Assembly (NCBI RefSeq): GCF_021134715.1
Contig: NC_060021.1
Location: 8,650,501 to 8,714,500, forward strand
DNA: 64,000 bases
Source: Daphnia pulex
Lineage: Eukaryota > Arthropoda > Branchiopoda > Diplostraca > Daphniidae
Direction: 5' to 3'
Shown here: positions 21,031 through 32,500 of the stretch, piece by piece
Layout: each line of letters opens with the position of its first letter
Numbering within the stretch: position 1 is the stretch's first letter
Position numbers and translations under genes: made by a program
The notes under the pieces: model-generated
Seen by the model: the letters and a program-made list of their open reading frames with translations, nothing else
What the model was told of the DNA's origin: nothing
Database searches by the model: none

Positions 21031-24000
21031 ATGTCTCTTGTGTTGAAAGATTGCTGAAATACAAGATTGATTGATTGATAAATCACAAGTGCATGTCTCT
21101 ATTTTCTCCTTAAGTACCAATTCCTGCTGATAATTGCATGATATGAGAAAATATTTCTGAGTGCTATGTACAAATAATTGATCTTGCAAAATACAAAATA
21201 AAAATTCAAACTCATGTTTTATATTTGAATATTATTTAACTCTTTCCTTTTTATAAATTTCTTTTCCATCATCAAAATCCAAAGTCCAACAACCAATATT
21301 TCTTTAAAAATGCAAAGTTCACCATCCATTATTTCTGCTAAGTCCAGACTTTTGTTTTTGAAAAAAAATTTAAAAAAATTCCCCTTACATGAAGTTTTAA
21401 AAAATTTTATAGCGAAAAAATTTGATACGAATATTTTATTGCATTCAAAATTTATTTTCATAATATTTACATACATTTATTTTTCCTATGGCCCCCAGGG
21501 GGGGGGGCCTGTCGCTTTCTCTACCGCGATAATAACATGATGCAAGTTATATGCAAGTTATTATTTGTTTGGTGCAGAAAGCTTGTTTATCTAGCAGTTC
21601 TCGACTGTTTCAAACCTGATATTGATCAGGTTGCCTCAGTCGTATACTGCATGATTGAATGAAAACTCAAAAGACAACACATCAAACTTTTAACGCAGCA
21701 ACACAAAATATCACTGGCAGAGCAATTTCATATGGCATGGATGAAAGCGACAACACAAAATTTTTGAAGTCTGGAACCCAGATGGAACAGCTCAGCTACA
21801 ACAGCACAGCAACTTCTGGATTACACTGCAAGCACATGCTACTTCAATGGTTCAATCTGTCTTCGTCACACCTTTCACCATTTGGCTGCATTCCGCTGCA
21901 ACAAGGTAACCACCAGCATTGAAGAAGTTTTGTTATACCTGTTTAAGAAAAGAAAATTATTGTCGAGAAACAGAAATTTGTACACATGCATACTCATTAT
22001 AACAAAAGAATACAAAGAGTAACAGAAAACTACGCAGTCCAACAGAATAACTTTGATATCTGATTCAAAATTTCTATAGTAGCAGAGCAAATTGGTCTAC
22101 TCTCTAGTCATGTTAACTAAATCTGTAGTACTTTTGTAAGACATGTGATCAAAATAATTACTTTTTGCTGTTGCATGGGATGAGACGTACGCCTAAGAAC
22201 AGGCAGCGAGACACACGAGGCACGCCATTTCGGAAATGTACAGGCACTTCCAAGTCTGAGTTGAATGATTTGGCAAATTGTTTTCTACGTGCTAAATCAC
22301 CTGTAAATTTTCACATCAACATTTTACATTCAATAACAAATTTAACAATAGGAAATTAATAATAAATACCTTTTAATTTTCATCGTGAGAAACGTCACAA
22401 CCAACAACCAATTTCCGCTGCGTCTTGGAACAAAATGGCCGATCAGCGTCCCTGAAGACACTCGCGCCATCTGGTGGACATCATTTCAGCCAATTATTCA
22501 CAGCCACCTGTTGACAGCCATTAGATTCCTGTTCCAAATGACTGAACGCAACGGCTGGATTGCTTGCTTCGAGACAGCACGCAGCAGCTCAATTGAATTC
22601 GACATGCCTTTTGGCTTTCACTAGCTGGCACGAAATGTATCAAATGAGCATGAACACCAGATTACTCCAGCAGCCCTATGACACAAATACACAAAGTTTT
22701 TAGTTAGCTCTTCAGACTTTGTAACTCTTTCGACAAATCTATAATATTAACAGAAAGTGTTAGGGGGTCAAGACAAAAATTAAACTTACAATTTTCTGAA
22801 GAAAAGAATCATTTTCCTGCCTGTGGCTGAAAGGCAACATGCAGCACCAGTTATCTGAACGTATGTGAGTTGAGTTCCAACTAAATTTGGCATCAAACAG
22901 TTAGTCATGTTGAATCTAAAGGAAATATGTCAATAAACATTCATCCAATAAACTAAAGTTAATGGCTACCTACTGCTCGTGTTTAACAGAAAAATACAAC
23001 ACATGTTGGTATGTGCCCTGCATTTGTTCACATTCTTCTCTTACGCTGCTGAAATAAACCTGAAGATTACCCATGGCCTAGATGATATGATATTTTTCAT
23101 AGCTTTCCCTATGACAGAAAATACAATCTATGACATCAAATAACAGTTTAAAAACAAAAGAAGAATACTTGTACATCAATGAATTATTTGTTGAAAAACA
23201 TGTTCAGAAAAACAAACATGTCCACACTGGGGTAGTGACGTACCAAGATCAATAGAAACTGCTGATAATTAGACGAATATTAACTAAGTCTGGGAACAAG
23301 TAGTAAAACAAATTGTGATTAAGACATTATTGGTTTTTACCTGTATTAAATGCATGATGCATTCAGCAGAACGAAGATTTTTAATAAAAGAGTTGGTGGT
23401 AGTGATGGTAGGCTACTTGTATGCTACTGTTTCCTTTCCCGTTCCTTCCTACAGGTTAGATTGAGGAATTTTGAATTTGATCCAGCACACATACGGAATA
23501 AATCACATCACAAACAAGTTGAAATGAAATTGAATTTACTTACGAATTTATCGGTAATTTTCATGGAAAAATAGGAAAACTTTTGACAACCACTCAACAC
23601 AACAGTCCGCCATCACATGAAAACAACGACGCCTATGCCATCTATTGGACACCTCTGACACCCCAAGTCCAAAACGCAATTTACTTTGGTATGGCCTATG
23701 GCGACCGTAGAACTCCAAAGACAAAGGCGCTATTCTTAATTAATTAATTCTTAAGACTCCCTGCCAAGTTTAGTAAACAGAAATGGTCTTTTTGATTACT
23801 TTTGATGACTTATTTTACTATCTAAGGCCGGTCCTTTAGATAGTGGGTTTTGGACGTGTCAAATAGATGGCGTGAAAGAATGTTGTGTTGATATGTGCTT
23901 ATGGCGGCTCGTTGTCAACAGTTCAGCTACTTCAAAAATTACCAATAAATTCGTTGGTAAATTGGATATATTTTGTGTAAAATTTGTTGGGCATATGTTC

Positions 24001-24474
24001 TGTTCCATAGATGTGTTTAATAACCTTAATATTTCTCATTCATTTCCAGAAGAAAATGTGAAAGGGGAATGCAGCCTACTGTCAACTACTGTGTTCATGT
24101 GTTGTAAATCCTGGGATCCTACTGAATGTGTCATCCAAATGACAGAGGTAACAACCAACACTAGCTTAATCAAGTATTGCTGAAATATATATTGTCTCAT
24201 TTTTTATTAGGATTCATCATAATTATCGACTGATTCTATTAGACTTGCACCAACCCCAGCATGGACCAATCTCTCATTCCATCTTCTAGAGAACCTTGGA
24301 TAACTGATTGGTAGTTTAGTGTGTAAGTTTACTTGTAATGTCACCAAACTTTCTTTGTTGCAGTCTAATATGTATTTAAAGTATTGTTCTGCTCTAACAT
24401 CTATCTAAAATAGCACATTGATGACACAAATTCTAAACAAGGTGACTTAATTTTATATTTTTAATTTACAGGTC
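21031..24474. other. Non-coding region, no gene recognised
   Basis: AT-rich to 21540, then A/C-rich sequence. It contains a perfect inverted repeat at about 21614-21633 (AACCTGATATTGATCAGGTT) and a CTCF-type motif at 22464. Between 23570 and 23900 GC rises and oppositely oriented GATGGC-type motifs occur, which could mark divergent transcription starts. Short possible frames have no recognisable product. Confidence 0.45.
22464..22477 (-). promoter_or_regulatory. CTCF-like binding motif
   Basis: The minus strand reads CCACCAGATGGCGC, which fits every position of the conserved CTCF core CCASYAGRKGGCRS. Occupancy is unknown. Confidence 0.45.
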
Positions 24475-24739
24475 GAGTCATGTCCTTTGAAGAAAAAGGA
24501 CAATAACTATACAGTCAACAAGGTCCTTTGTTTGGTAACCCATTGGCTGCTACTCTTGAATATCCCTTTTTACTTCCTGAAACAGGCCCTCTTGATTTGA
24601 GGTATTGCTTTCTGTCGCTAAAATCTAATTTAAAATTATTGTCATCCTAATAAATGTTCATTCTGCCAACAGGGTAACTCCTTCGCTACTTATCGTGGAC
24701 TTCATCCATTGGTGAAAACTGATAAGAGAAAGCTGTAAT
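24475..24739 (+). pseudogene. Broken coding remnant, family not recognised
   Basis: An exon-like block after an AG at about 24471 reads RVMSFEEKGQ, a TAA, then SQQGPLFGNPLAATLEYPF and FLLPETGPLDLR up to a GT donor near 24601. After an AG near 24671 a different frame reads NSFATYRGLHPLVKTDKRKL and a stop at about 24739. The protein-like composition on both sides of one stop and one frame change suggests the last two exons of a decayed gene. I do not recognise the family. Confidence 0.4.
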
Positions 24740-27700
24740 TCAAGACTGATAGTTGTTTGATGTCTAAGCCGGAAGCCTACTATGGTTAATCGCTCTCGTA
24801 ATAACTGTTCTTCAACTCTTTGCTCTTTTTCTGGTTTCTCTTAACCATTGGCCATGTCTTAACCATTGTCCCTGGCTGCAGTCAATTAAGGCAGTATCTC
24901 CCCCTGTCTTGATTGACTGTATGTGCGAGTTTCAAAAGCAGTTTATCACCCAAATGAGACAAAAAGGAGTTTGTTAGGTTTGTTTTATTTGGGTATAAAT
25001 AGCTTTAAAATTTGCACAGAACAACATTTGTCTTGTACCGGACGCTTTGTTTATTAAATTTCATGCATTTTGGCCTAAAATTGTAGTTAAATGAATTAAC
25101 TTGATTAAATAAAGTTTAATTATAGTAGCTGAATTCATTTAAATTTATGTTATTTAGTTAATTTAATCAAATTAAATTTAGATTATTTTTTTAATGTATA
25201 TATTTTTTCTTGATTAATTTAGTAAATTATTTAGTTTTATAAAATTGGTTGTATCATTTTTTATTTCGTCATTTCACAAAGTGAAAACTAAATGAACTAT
25301 TAATTTCCTACGCAAAAGGAAAAACTTGAAGTTCACTTTAACATCCCATTATTTAAGAATTATTAGATATATATGGGTGAGGGAAATATCAGGAAGCACA
25401 AATGCTGTTTAGACCAAGATCAGTTCACAACATGCCACAATGGATAACAAATTAGCATATTAAGGTTACTACATCACATACTACATGGATATTAATATTT
25501 TTATCAACGCGAATTGAACTGCCACAGTAACTTAAGACACCAACAACAGCTACTCCAGGATAACCTCGGCATCATAACTTCAGGATGACAGGATCAGCTA
25601 CTTCAAATACTCCGGCAAAATTCAGGAAAGCAACAGCTTGAAAAGGAGTCGGACTGCAAAACCACTGCACATTAACGTCAATACCTATGAGAAAAAACAG
25701 GGATATTATATTAGATAGACAGGAAAACGATGAATCTTTTAACGTTTTCTTAGTAAAATAGACAAGGGTCTGCTCTGCTTATAAAACAACCATCATTTCC
25801 AATAAAAAACTACAATTCCCAAATCACAAATAATATCTCAGGCATTACCATTTCTTTTCTTGCAGCTTTGCTTCAAGTCTTACTTTTCCACTTCTTGATA
25901 ACACAAAATCCATGCAGAAGATGGATGATTGCATCGTCACCAAGACCTGTTGAGAAATAGAGAAATCATTAATTAACATTTAGACCTGAACCAGCTGAAA
26001 TAGACAAAAAAACATGTAATGGAAGAAATGAAGGAAATGTCACGTCAAGTTTAAATTAAAAATTAAATCCGAGCAGCACAGGTTTAAATTTACAAGAAAA
26101 AGTTGCATCAGAAGATCTGGAAAAAGGAATATTATGTTCTAGTTAAATAAAAAAGATTACAATTCAGCAAAAGCTAGTTGGGCAAGCAAGTATAAAACTT
26201 AAACCCACTATAAAATTTAAATTAGACTTAATGAAACTTCCCTTTTTACAACCCAATATCACCATCAAATTACCATTTCAAGATGTCTTCATTGATGTTA
26301 CATTTCAGAATAACATCAGCATTGTTGACTGTTCCAAAAGCTGCAGCTCAACTCGACTTGGACTCCCTTTCGGCAGCAGCGGCTGCAACAAAACCACCTA
26401 CATGACAGCAATGAAGCTTAGACCTGGCCATCGTCTCAAATTCAATAGATAAGAAAGGAATCTTTTACCTTAACATGAACTGCATACCACAGAGCAACAA
26501 CATAATTAGCTCATACATCTAACTGACAATGGAAACCTATAGAGAAAAGAACATCAATGAACAGAATACTTTGAAATGTGAAAAAAAATTCCAATGAAAA
26601 AATTTACAAAGCAAAACAGAAACTGCAAGTTTAACTTTAGCCAACTTACATAAAATGAATTATTCAAACACTTAATAGTTAAGGCAATGAAAATAACTCA
26701 AACCAATACCACAGACAGCATGCAGCACTTCCCAACACCAACACATGGTCGTCATGCAACAGCTCACCACATCCTTCACCACAGCTCGCTGCAACAAGTC
26801 TAAAAGGGCTGGAGACCCTGCAGGCAGCGATCACGTACACGTTACGTAATGAAAAGCTTGGACTTCACCAGGCTGTTACTAGAAAAATAAAAACTCAATT
26901 AACTTCAGAAACAAAGTCATAGAATTTTAATTTAGAAACAAAGTTTTCAGATTTCGAAATTAATCAACATTATTGTCTATTATTATTCCTGAGTACTTCT
27001 TTATGTGACGAAACGCGCAACATGAACCAAGAGACGACATTTTGAGGGAAATGCACAGCAGACCTCATGCCCATAGAAATTAAACCATTAGATTAAAGAA
27101 CTATTAGAAATTAGCCATGCAAGTGCAAGTTAAAAACCATGATCCCCATAAGTTTACCACACAAAATATTTAAATTTAATAACCTTGAGGAATAAAGGCA
27201 GTAATTATTACCATTTTTAAGACTAATAATGTCAAGAGAGAAACTTGCCTGCAATGGCCAAGCTAAACCTTCTCGGACAGCATCTCCATAGAAAAGGCAA
27301 CATGAGGGAAGTCTTAGCAGTTAATCATCCATCTCAGGGCATCTCTCGACGGAATAACTGTAAAACCACTGCACACCAGACAACACCATTAACAGCTCCA
27401 ACTGAACAAGGAACCCTACAAAACAAAAAGAAATGAATAAACCAATGATATTTTCAAATATTTAAAGAAAAGCCAAGAACAAGAAAATGAAGCACACATA
27501 TGTAGACTTAAATTTAAGCAAAATTCTATGAATTGATTCATTATATACCAACAAAAACTTTTCACAAAAGCTGTCTTACATGGAAACCCGAAATAAGATG
27601 TTTAAATTCAATAACCTTAAAGAATAAAACAGGAATTACCATTGACGAAAAACGTCAGGAAAGAAAGCCGCCATGATCCAATGGCTAAGGTAACCTTCTC

Positions 27701-28300
27701 GGACAGCGTCTCGAAGAAAAAGAAATGTCCTTAAGAATGTCGTCTGCTGATCTCGACAATTTGATGACCCCCCCCCCCTACTTCCTCTAACACACTAGGG
27801 CTGAATAGTTAAATCCCTAAACACACTGAAATATTTAGCCACCTAGTGACAGCCCTTAGCATCCACTCACGAATTATTCAGCATCTTTGGTAGTGTAATA
27901 ACGTAACCCAACCAGGCCCCAATACCCTTCCTTGAGCCTTGAGCAAAATGCAAAAATCCGATCACACTGCAAATATGAGTTTTTCACATGGTCACTTCTG
28001 CAGATTGGCGTTAGTTTAGGTTTTCATTCCATTAAGACCATTCTGAGTTAAGGGCTTAAGGCTAAGCAGCGGATCAAGAAATTCAAATTAGAAATGAAAT
28101 AAAAGTAGAACTTTTCTAAAAATATTAGGAGCCTACTCGGCTACTCCCTAATTTATTCGAATTGGGCAAGGTTAAAATTTCGAGCGATGTTTTTAATTCA
28201 TTTGTTTAAGAAGGAATTTATTCATTTTTAAGGCCAGAAGCCTAAAGTTCCGTGAAAATCGAGATATCATAATATTGAAAAAGTTAATTCTATATTAGGT
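24740..28300. other. Non-coding region with diverged repeats
   Basis: A-rich sequence with scattered C-rich patches. Segments near 27176-27300 and 27605-27720 align to each other (shared CCTTCTCGGACAGC), and the phrase AAAACCACTGCACA recurs near 25657 and 27363, so old tandem duplication or a repeated element is likely. A C homopolymer lies near 27770. No gene was found. Confidence 0.45.
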
Positions 28301-28872
28301 TTAGGTTATTAGCAATAATTTATAAAAAAATGAAATCACGGTAAACGAAAGGGCATACACGCAACTTTTCTGAGATTGCAACTGAGAACTGCTATTGCAT
28401 TCATCTGCGTCACAGGAACACATAATCTGCCCAGCATCTTTATGCATTCCAATGTTTCGGCATGTGTTTATTGTAGTGTTAAGATATCCGCACTCTCGAA
28501 CAATACGGTTCTCTACTTTTCCTAAGAAACAAACGCGTTTTGAATTATACTATAAATTACAATTTAATTTGCAATTAGTCACTCACCTTTGTTATCAGGA
28601 ATCTGATGTACCATTTTACGGCAATAAGTATACCGTTCTCCATCTGGTAGCTCAGAACAATTTTGAAGAAGCTGTGGAGAATTTTTTAGTCTGTCCGCCG
28701 AAGCGCAATCATCTCCACTTTTGAACGTATTACAAACGTAGCACTGCAAGGATAACACTGTAAAGTACAGCAGTACTGCGTTATTGCATTGGTTATAATT
28801 TTAAACGAGTCACAGCAACTTACCTTCAGAAATGGAAAGAACAGCAACAGCAAACCATAAAATTTTATCCAT
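28301..28872 (-). CDS. Ly6/Quiver-type GPI-anchored protein
   Basis: Three exons, phase-consistent: 28872-28824, 28757-28587, 28521-28301 (TAA), 146 residues. Each exon is too short to stand out alone. The protein starts with a signal peptide (MDKILWFAVAVLSISEVLS) directly followed by LQCYVCNTF, the typical first Cys pair of a three-finger Ly6/uPAR fold. It continues with spaced cysteines, the RECGYLN motif found in Quiver/sleepless-type proteins (…RVVRECG…), and ends the domain with CSCDADECN, the hallmark CxxDxCN. The C-terminus is hydrophobic (VYALSFTVISFFYKLLLIT), as expected for a GPI-attachment signal. Family members modulate ion channels or receptors (Quiver acts on Shaker) or septate-junction assembly; which role applies here cannot be told. 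The exon 2 acceptor at 28758-28760 was chosen over another AG 13 bp downstream because only it keeps the frame. Confidence 0.85.
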
Positions 28873-29558
28873 GATGACTTATTCTTTTTAATGAATAGGA
28901 TTACGAGGCTTGAATTAATACTACTTGAACCTTCCAACAACCACTCAACCAATGCTGGTGGTATATTACTGAATACACTCAACACGTTTCGCTAGAGCCC
29001 TTGGAAGTATTTGTTTGCTTGACTGTTCCCTGCTACAGCTATTCCCTTTCGCTGTTGCTAACCCAAGTCTAGCCCCTCGCCGTCACCCTATAAAATGGTC
29101 GTAAACAAGAGTTGCCTCAGGGTCAACAACTCTCTAGAAAACGAAGAGCAGGATCTCGGAAAGGCTCATCTTACAATTATCGCTGAATCAGTAAACTTGG
29201 CTGATATTCTCTGTGGACTGCAACTGCAGCTGAAAATCGTAGCCACAAAGGAAGCGCATAGAAATGTTAGCCCTTCTCTGATTATACAATTAACATACTA
29301 GCTGCTTAAAATGTAAATGCTTATCTAGGGGCATAGCTAACAACATATTACTGAAAAGAATCAATGTTGAATAATGTGGCCAAGAAAATATTTTGAATGT
29401 CAATAACTGTACCCATTCCATTACTACTAACACCAATTTTAATGACAAGAATTTTGAACATTGATCTTACAACGATATTAACGACATTTTCCCAAATAAA
29501 CAATGTAACCTGAATTTCAAGGCAGGCGGTGAAGCGGAACCTTTCCTAAGCACACAGT
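28873..29558. other. Intergenic between Ly6 gene and aminopeptidase 3' end
   Basis: Contains a CTATAAAATGG sequence on the plus strand at about 29090 with a short open frame behind it (29095-29301). No domain or splice evidence supports a gene. The Ly6 promoter probably lies in 28880-29050. Confidence 0.45.
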
Positions 29559-32500
29559 TTACATAAAACCATTTTCCTTTAGCCAGTTTTCTAAATCAGG
29601 CTTGTTGATTTTCAGCCATTGGATGTTATTTTGAACGGTTTCAATGGACTGTTCTCTAGCACGGGCGCCAGCGCCGGCATCGGGATATTTGGCGAAGAAT
29701 TCTTTCATCTGTAATATAATTTAATAAGAGATAACGTTAAATGCCTTATCAATATTTATTTCAGCGTTTATACCTCATCCAGACGAATTTGTGTAGTAAA
29801 CTTGCTCGTAACAGTGCCAACCATACGTCCTAGGTAACGATTGTTTGTAGTAAAGCGGTCAACTAAATACTGCCATTCGTTTCTAAGGACAACATTTTCC
29901 ACAGTTAATTTCCAGAGAATAACTGATTTTTCAAATTGTTCCTTACCTTACAAAATCCCAAACGATGGGAAGTCCAACCGGGTTAGACGAGATGTACTCT
30001 AATACCGTGAAGTAGTCTTGTGATCTAACTTTATCAGTCTTGGCCAAATCTAAATATCTGTAAATCAAAACGAGCCGGTGCAACCTTAAATATATGTTCA
30101 TATTGAAGTTATAAGTAATAGAAAGTTTACTGATGAATAAGCCAAGGTTCCTTGGCAAAGGCGAGTCCGTAGAGCAACTTGATTGCCTCGTTTGGATCGT
30201 TTTCAGTTGTGTAACGGTCCCACATTGCATTCCATACAGTGGCATCGCCGATTTGAGAAATTCCATATCGGTAAACCAAGTTGCGGAAATTGGGAGGAAT
30301 GTATTCGTTGGTGTTGTTGATCCATTTGCTTAGTCGTTCAGCAGCACTTTCTAAACAGGGAGTATAGTCGCTAAGACATGCCAACGACAGAATGGTGGTC
30401 TGCAAATTTCTATAATTATTCCAAAGGTTAGAATTCTCACATACTGGCAAACACAGTTCATAAATAACAAAATTTCATACTGATCCAAAAACGGCTCCAA
30501 TTGATCCCAGCCCAGTTCCGAGTACGACGGCTCCACAAGAGTAATGATGAATTTCTAGCAGACAAATAGGGAAAAATTAACAGTTGTCGAGATACACATG
30601 CCACAGGTTACTAACCCTGAATCCTGGATACAAGTTTGTGATGTAGACCAAGCTCGAAATATAAGAGAGCTTGCCAGATGCAGCGCTCCATGGAACAGGA
30701 TGACGGTCGTTCTTCACATACTGAACAAGTTCTAGTGAAGTGCTGTAGGGCAAAGAGCCCGCCGCAGAAAGACTGAACGAATCATCTATAACTCCGTATC
30801 GATCGCTAGCTGACATCGAGCTCACATTTGCGATAAGAGCAGTGGCAAGCGCATTCCAGTGAGCAGGAAGATAGTTGACGCGAAAAAATCCTCTTTGATC
30901 TGCATTTAGCTTAACCCATTTGAAGTCGGTGGGTAATTCGATTGTCACTGTCGAAAAATAAATTTAGTTCAAGTATAAATTTTTTTACTATCGAGAGCAA
31001 ATTACCAGATTCATTTTCCATGTACAGCCATTTAGACTGTAGGGTAGGATTCTTATCAGTAATATAGAAAATTGGTACATCCCATTTGTATCTACGTTAA
31101 ATTTTAAATATTATTGCATAACTGTACAAGTACAATTTCAAGCGTAACGCTAGTTGAACACGATTACCCATAGGGTGACGGTGTTACAGTTGCATTGCTA
31201 TTAGGATCCGATAAGAATCGAGACTGCTTGACAGTCAACATATTCCCATTTACGGTGTAATTCAAAACAGGGTAACCCATCTGCCGTGTCCATGTATCCA
31301 TGATTCGAGTAATATCCAATTGAGGGGTAACAGTCTAAAGTAATTAAAAAAAAAATTTTTAATTTATTTAAAAAAATAATCTCATTAAATAATTTTTTTT
31401 TTCTTACCTGAAGTACTCGCCATAGATCGGCAGTAGCGGCATTTTTAAACTTATACTCTTTAAGGAAATCTTGAATACCTTTCTGGAAATTATCTGGCCC
31501 CATGAAACTTTCCAACATCATCAAAACAGCAGCACCCTGTTTTAGTAGTAAGGCATTTAATCTTTTCTTATTCATAAAGGCTAAACATCGTTTACCTTAT
31601 TATATGAGATTGCGTCAAAAATTTCGGTGATCTCATCCGGGTGGTTAACCGTTACGACGATAGGATGTGAACTCAATTTGGAATCAAGCTCCATCACTGG
31701 ACCGACATCATCGCTAAGGATGAAAGTCATCTGTCAGCGAATTAAAGTTTAAAAATTAAAAGACGTGAATAAATAAAGACTGATAATTGATGATTACCAT
31801 ATCCCACGTTGGCTCACAGGCGTCCGTTCCTTTGAACTCCATATAACTGGCAAACCCTTCGTTCAACCTAATAATAATAATTTTTCAAAAATATTAAATC
31901 GCCTTTCTAACATATTTTGACAAACGGAACCAAAAATAAAACTTACCAAAGATCGTCCCACCAAATTATGGTCACTATAATAAAAAATTATCCAATTAAA
32001 AACCAATTCACCAAAAAAATGTCGCGTACCAACTTACTTAAATTGCCGAACCACTGATGAGCTAATTCGTGAGCGACGACGGTTGCGACACGTTTCTTAT
32101 TGGATGTCGAACTCTCCAATGGGTCGAACAACAAAGCCGTTTCACGGAACGTCACCAACCCCCAATGTTCCATGGCGCCAGATACAAAATCGGGAATAGC
32201 AATCAAATCTATAGGTAAAAAGCGGCACATAAATTAATTGATTGTAAAGGTCCACGAAGTTAAAGAAAACATTACCTTGCTTGGGCAATACGTAATCAAT
32301 ATCGAAGTATTTCTCATAGTAATCCGTGGCTTTGATCCCGATCTCCAGCGGGTATTCGGTGCTGCTAAATTGATTAGAGCGGGCTATCGTTTTAATAGGT
32401 ATTCCTCGTTGAGTAGAACCCACCCGTTCTTTAAAATCGCAAACGATAAAGCAGGCTAAATATGTCACCATTTCGACACTTTTCTGGAATTTAACCGTAG

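Noticed and set aside
21614..21633. Perfect inverted repeat AACCTGATATTGATCAGGTT
   Set aside because: An 8-bp arm hairpin with a 4-base loop is expected by chance in 64 kb and is not in a context suggesting a terminator or small RNA.
29090..29301. CTATAAAATGG followed by a short plus-strand frame
   Set aside because: Chance TATA-like word; the 68-residue product has no features of a known protein and no initiator at the right spacing was convincing.
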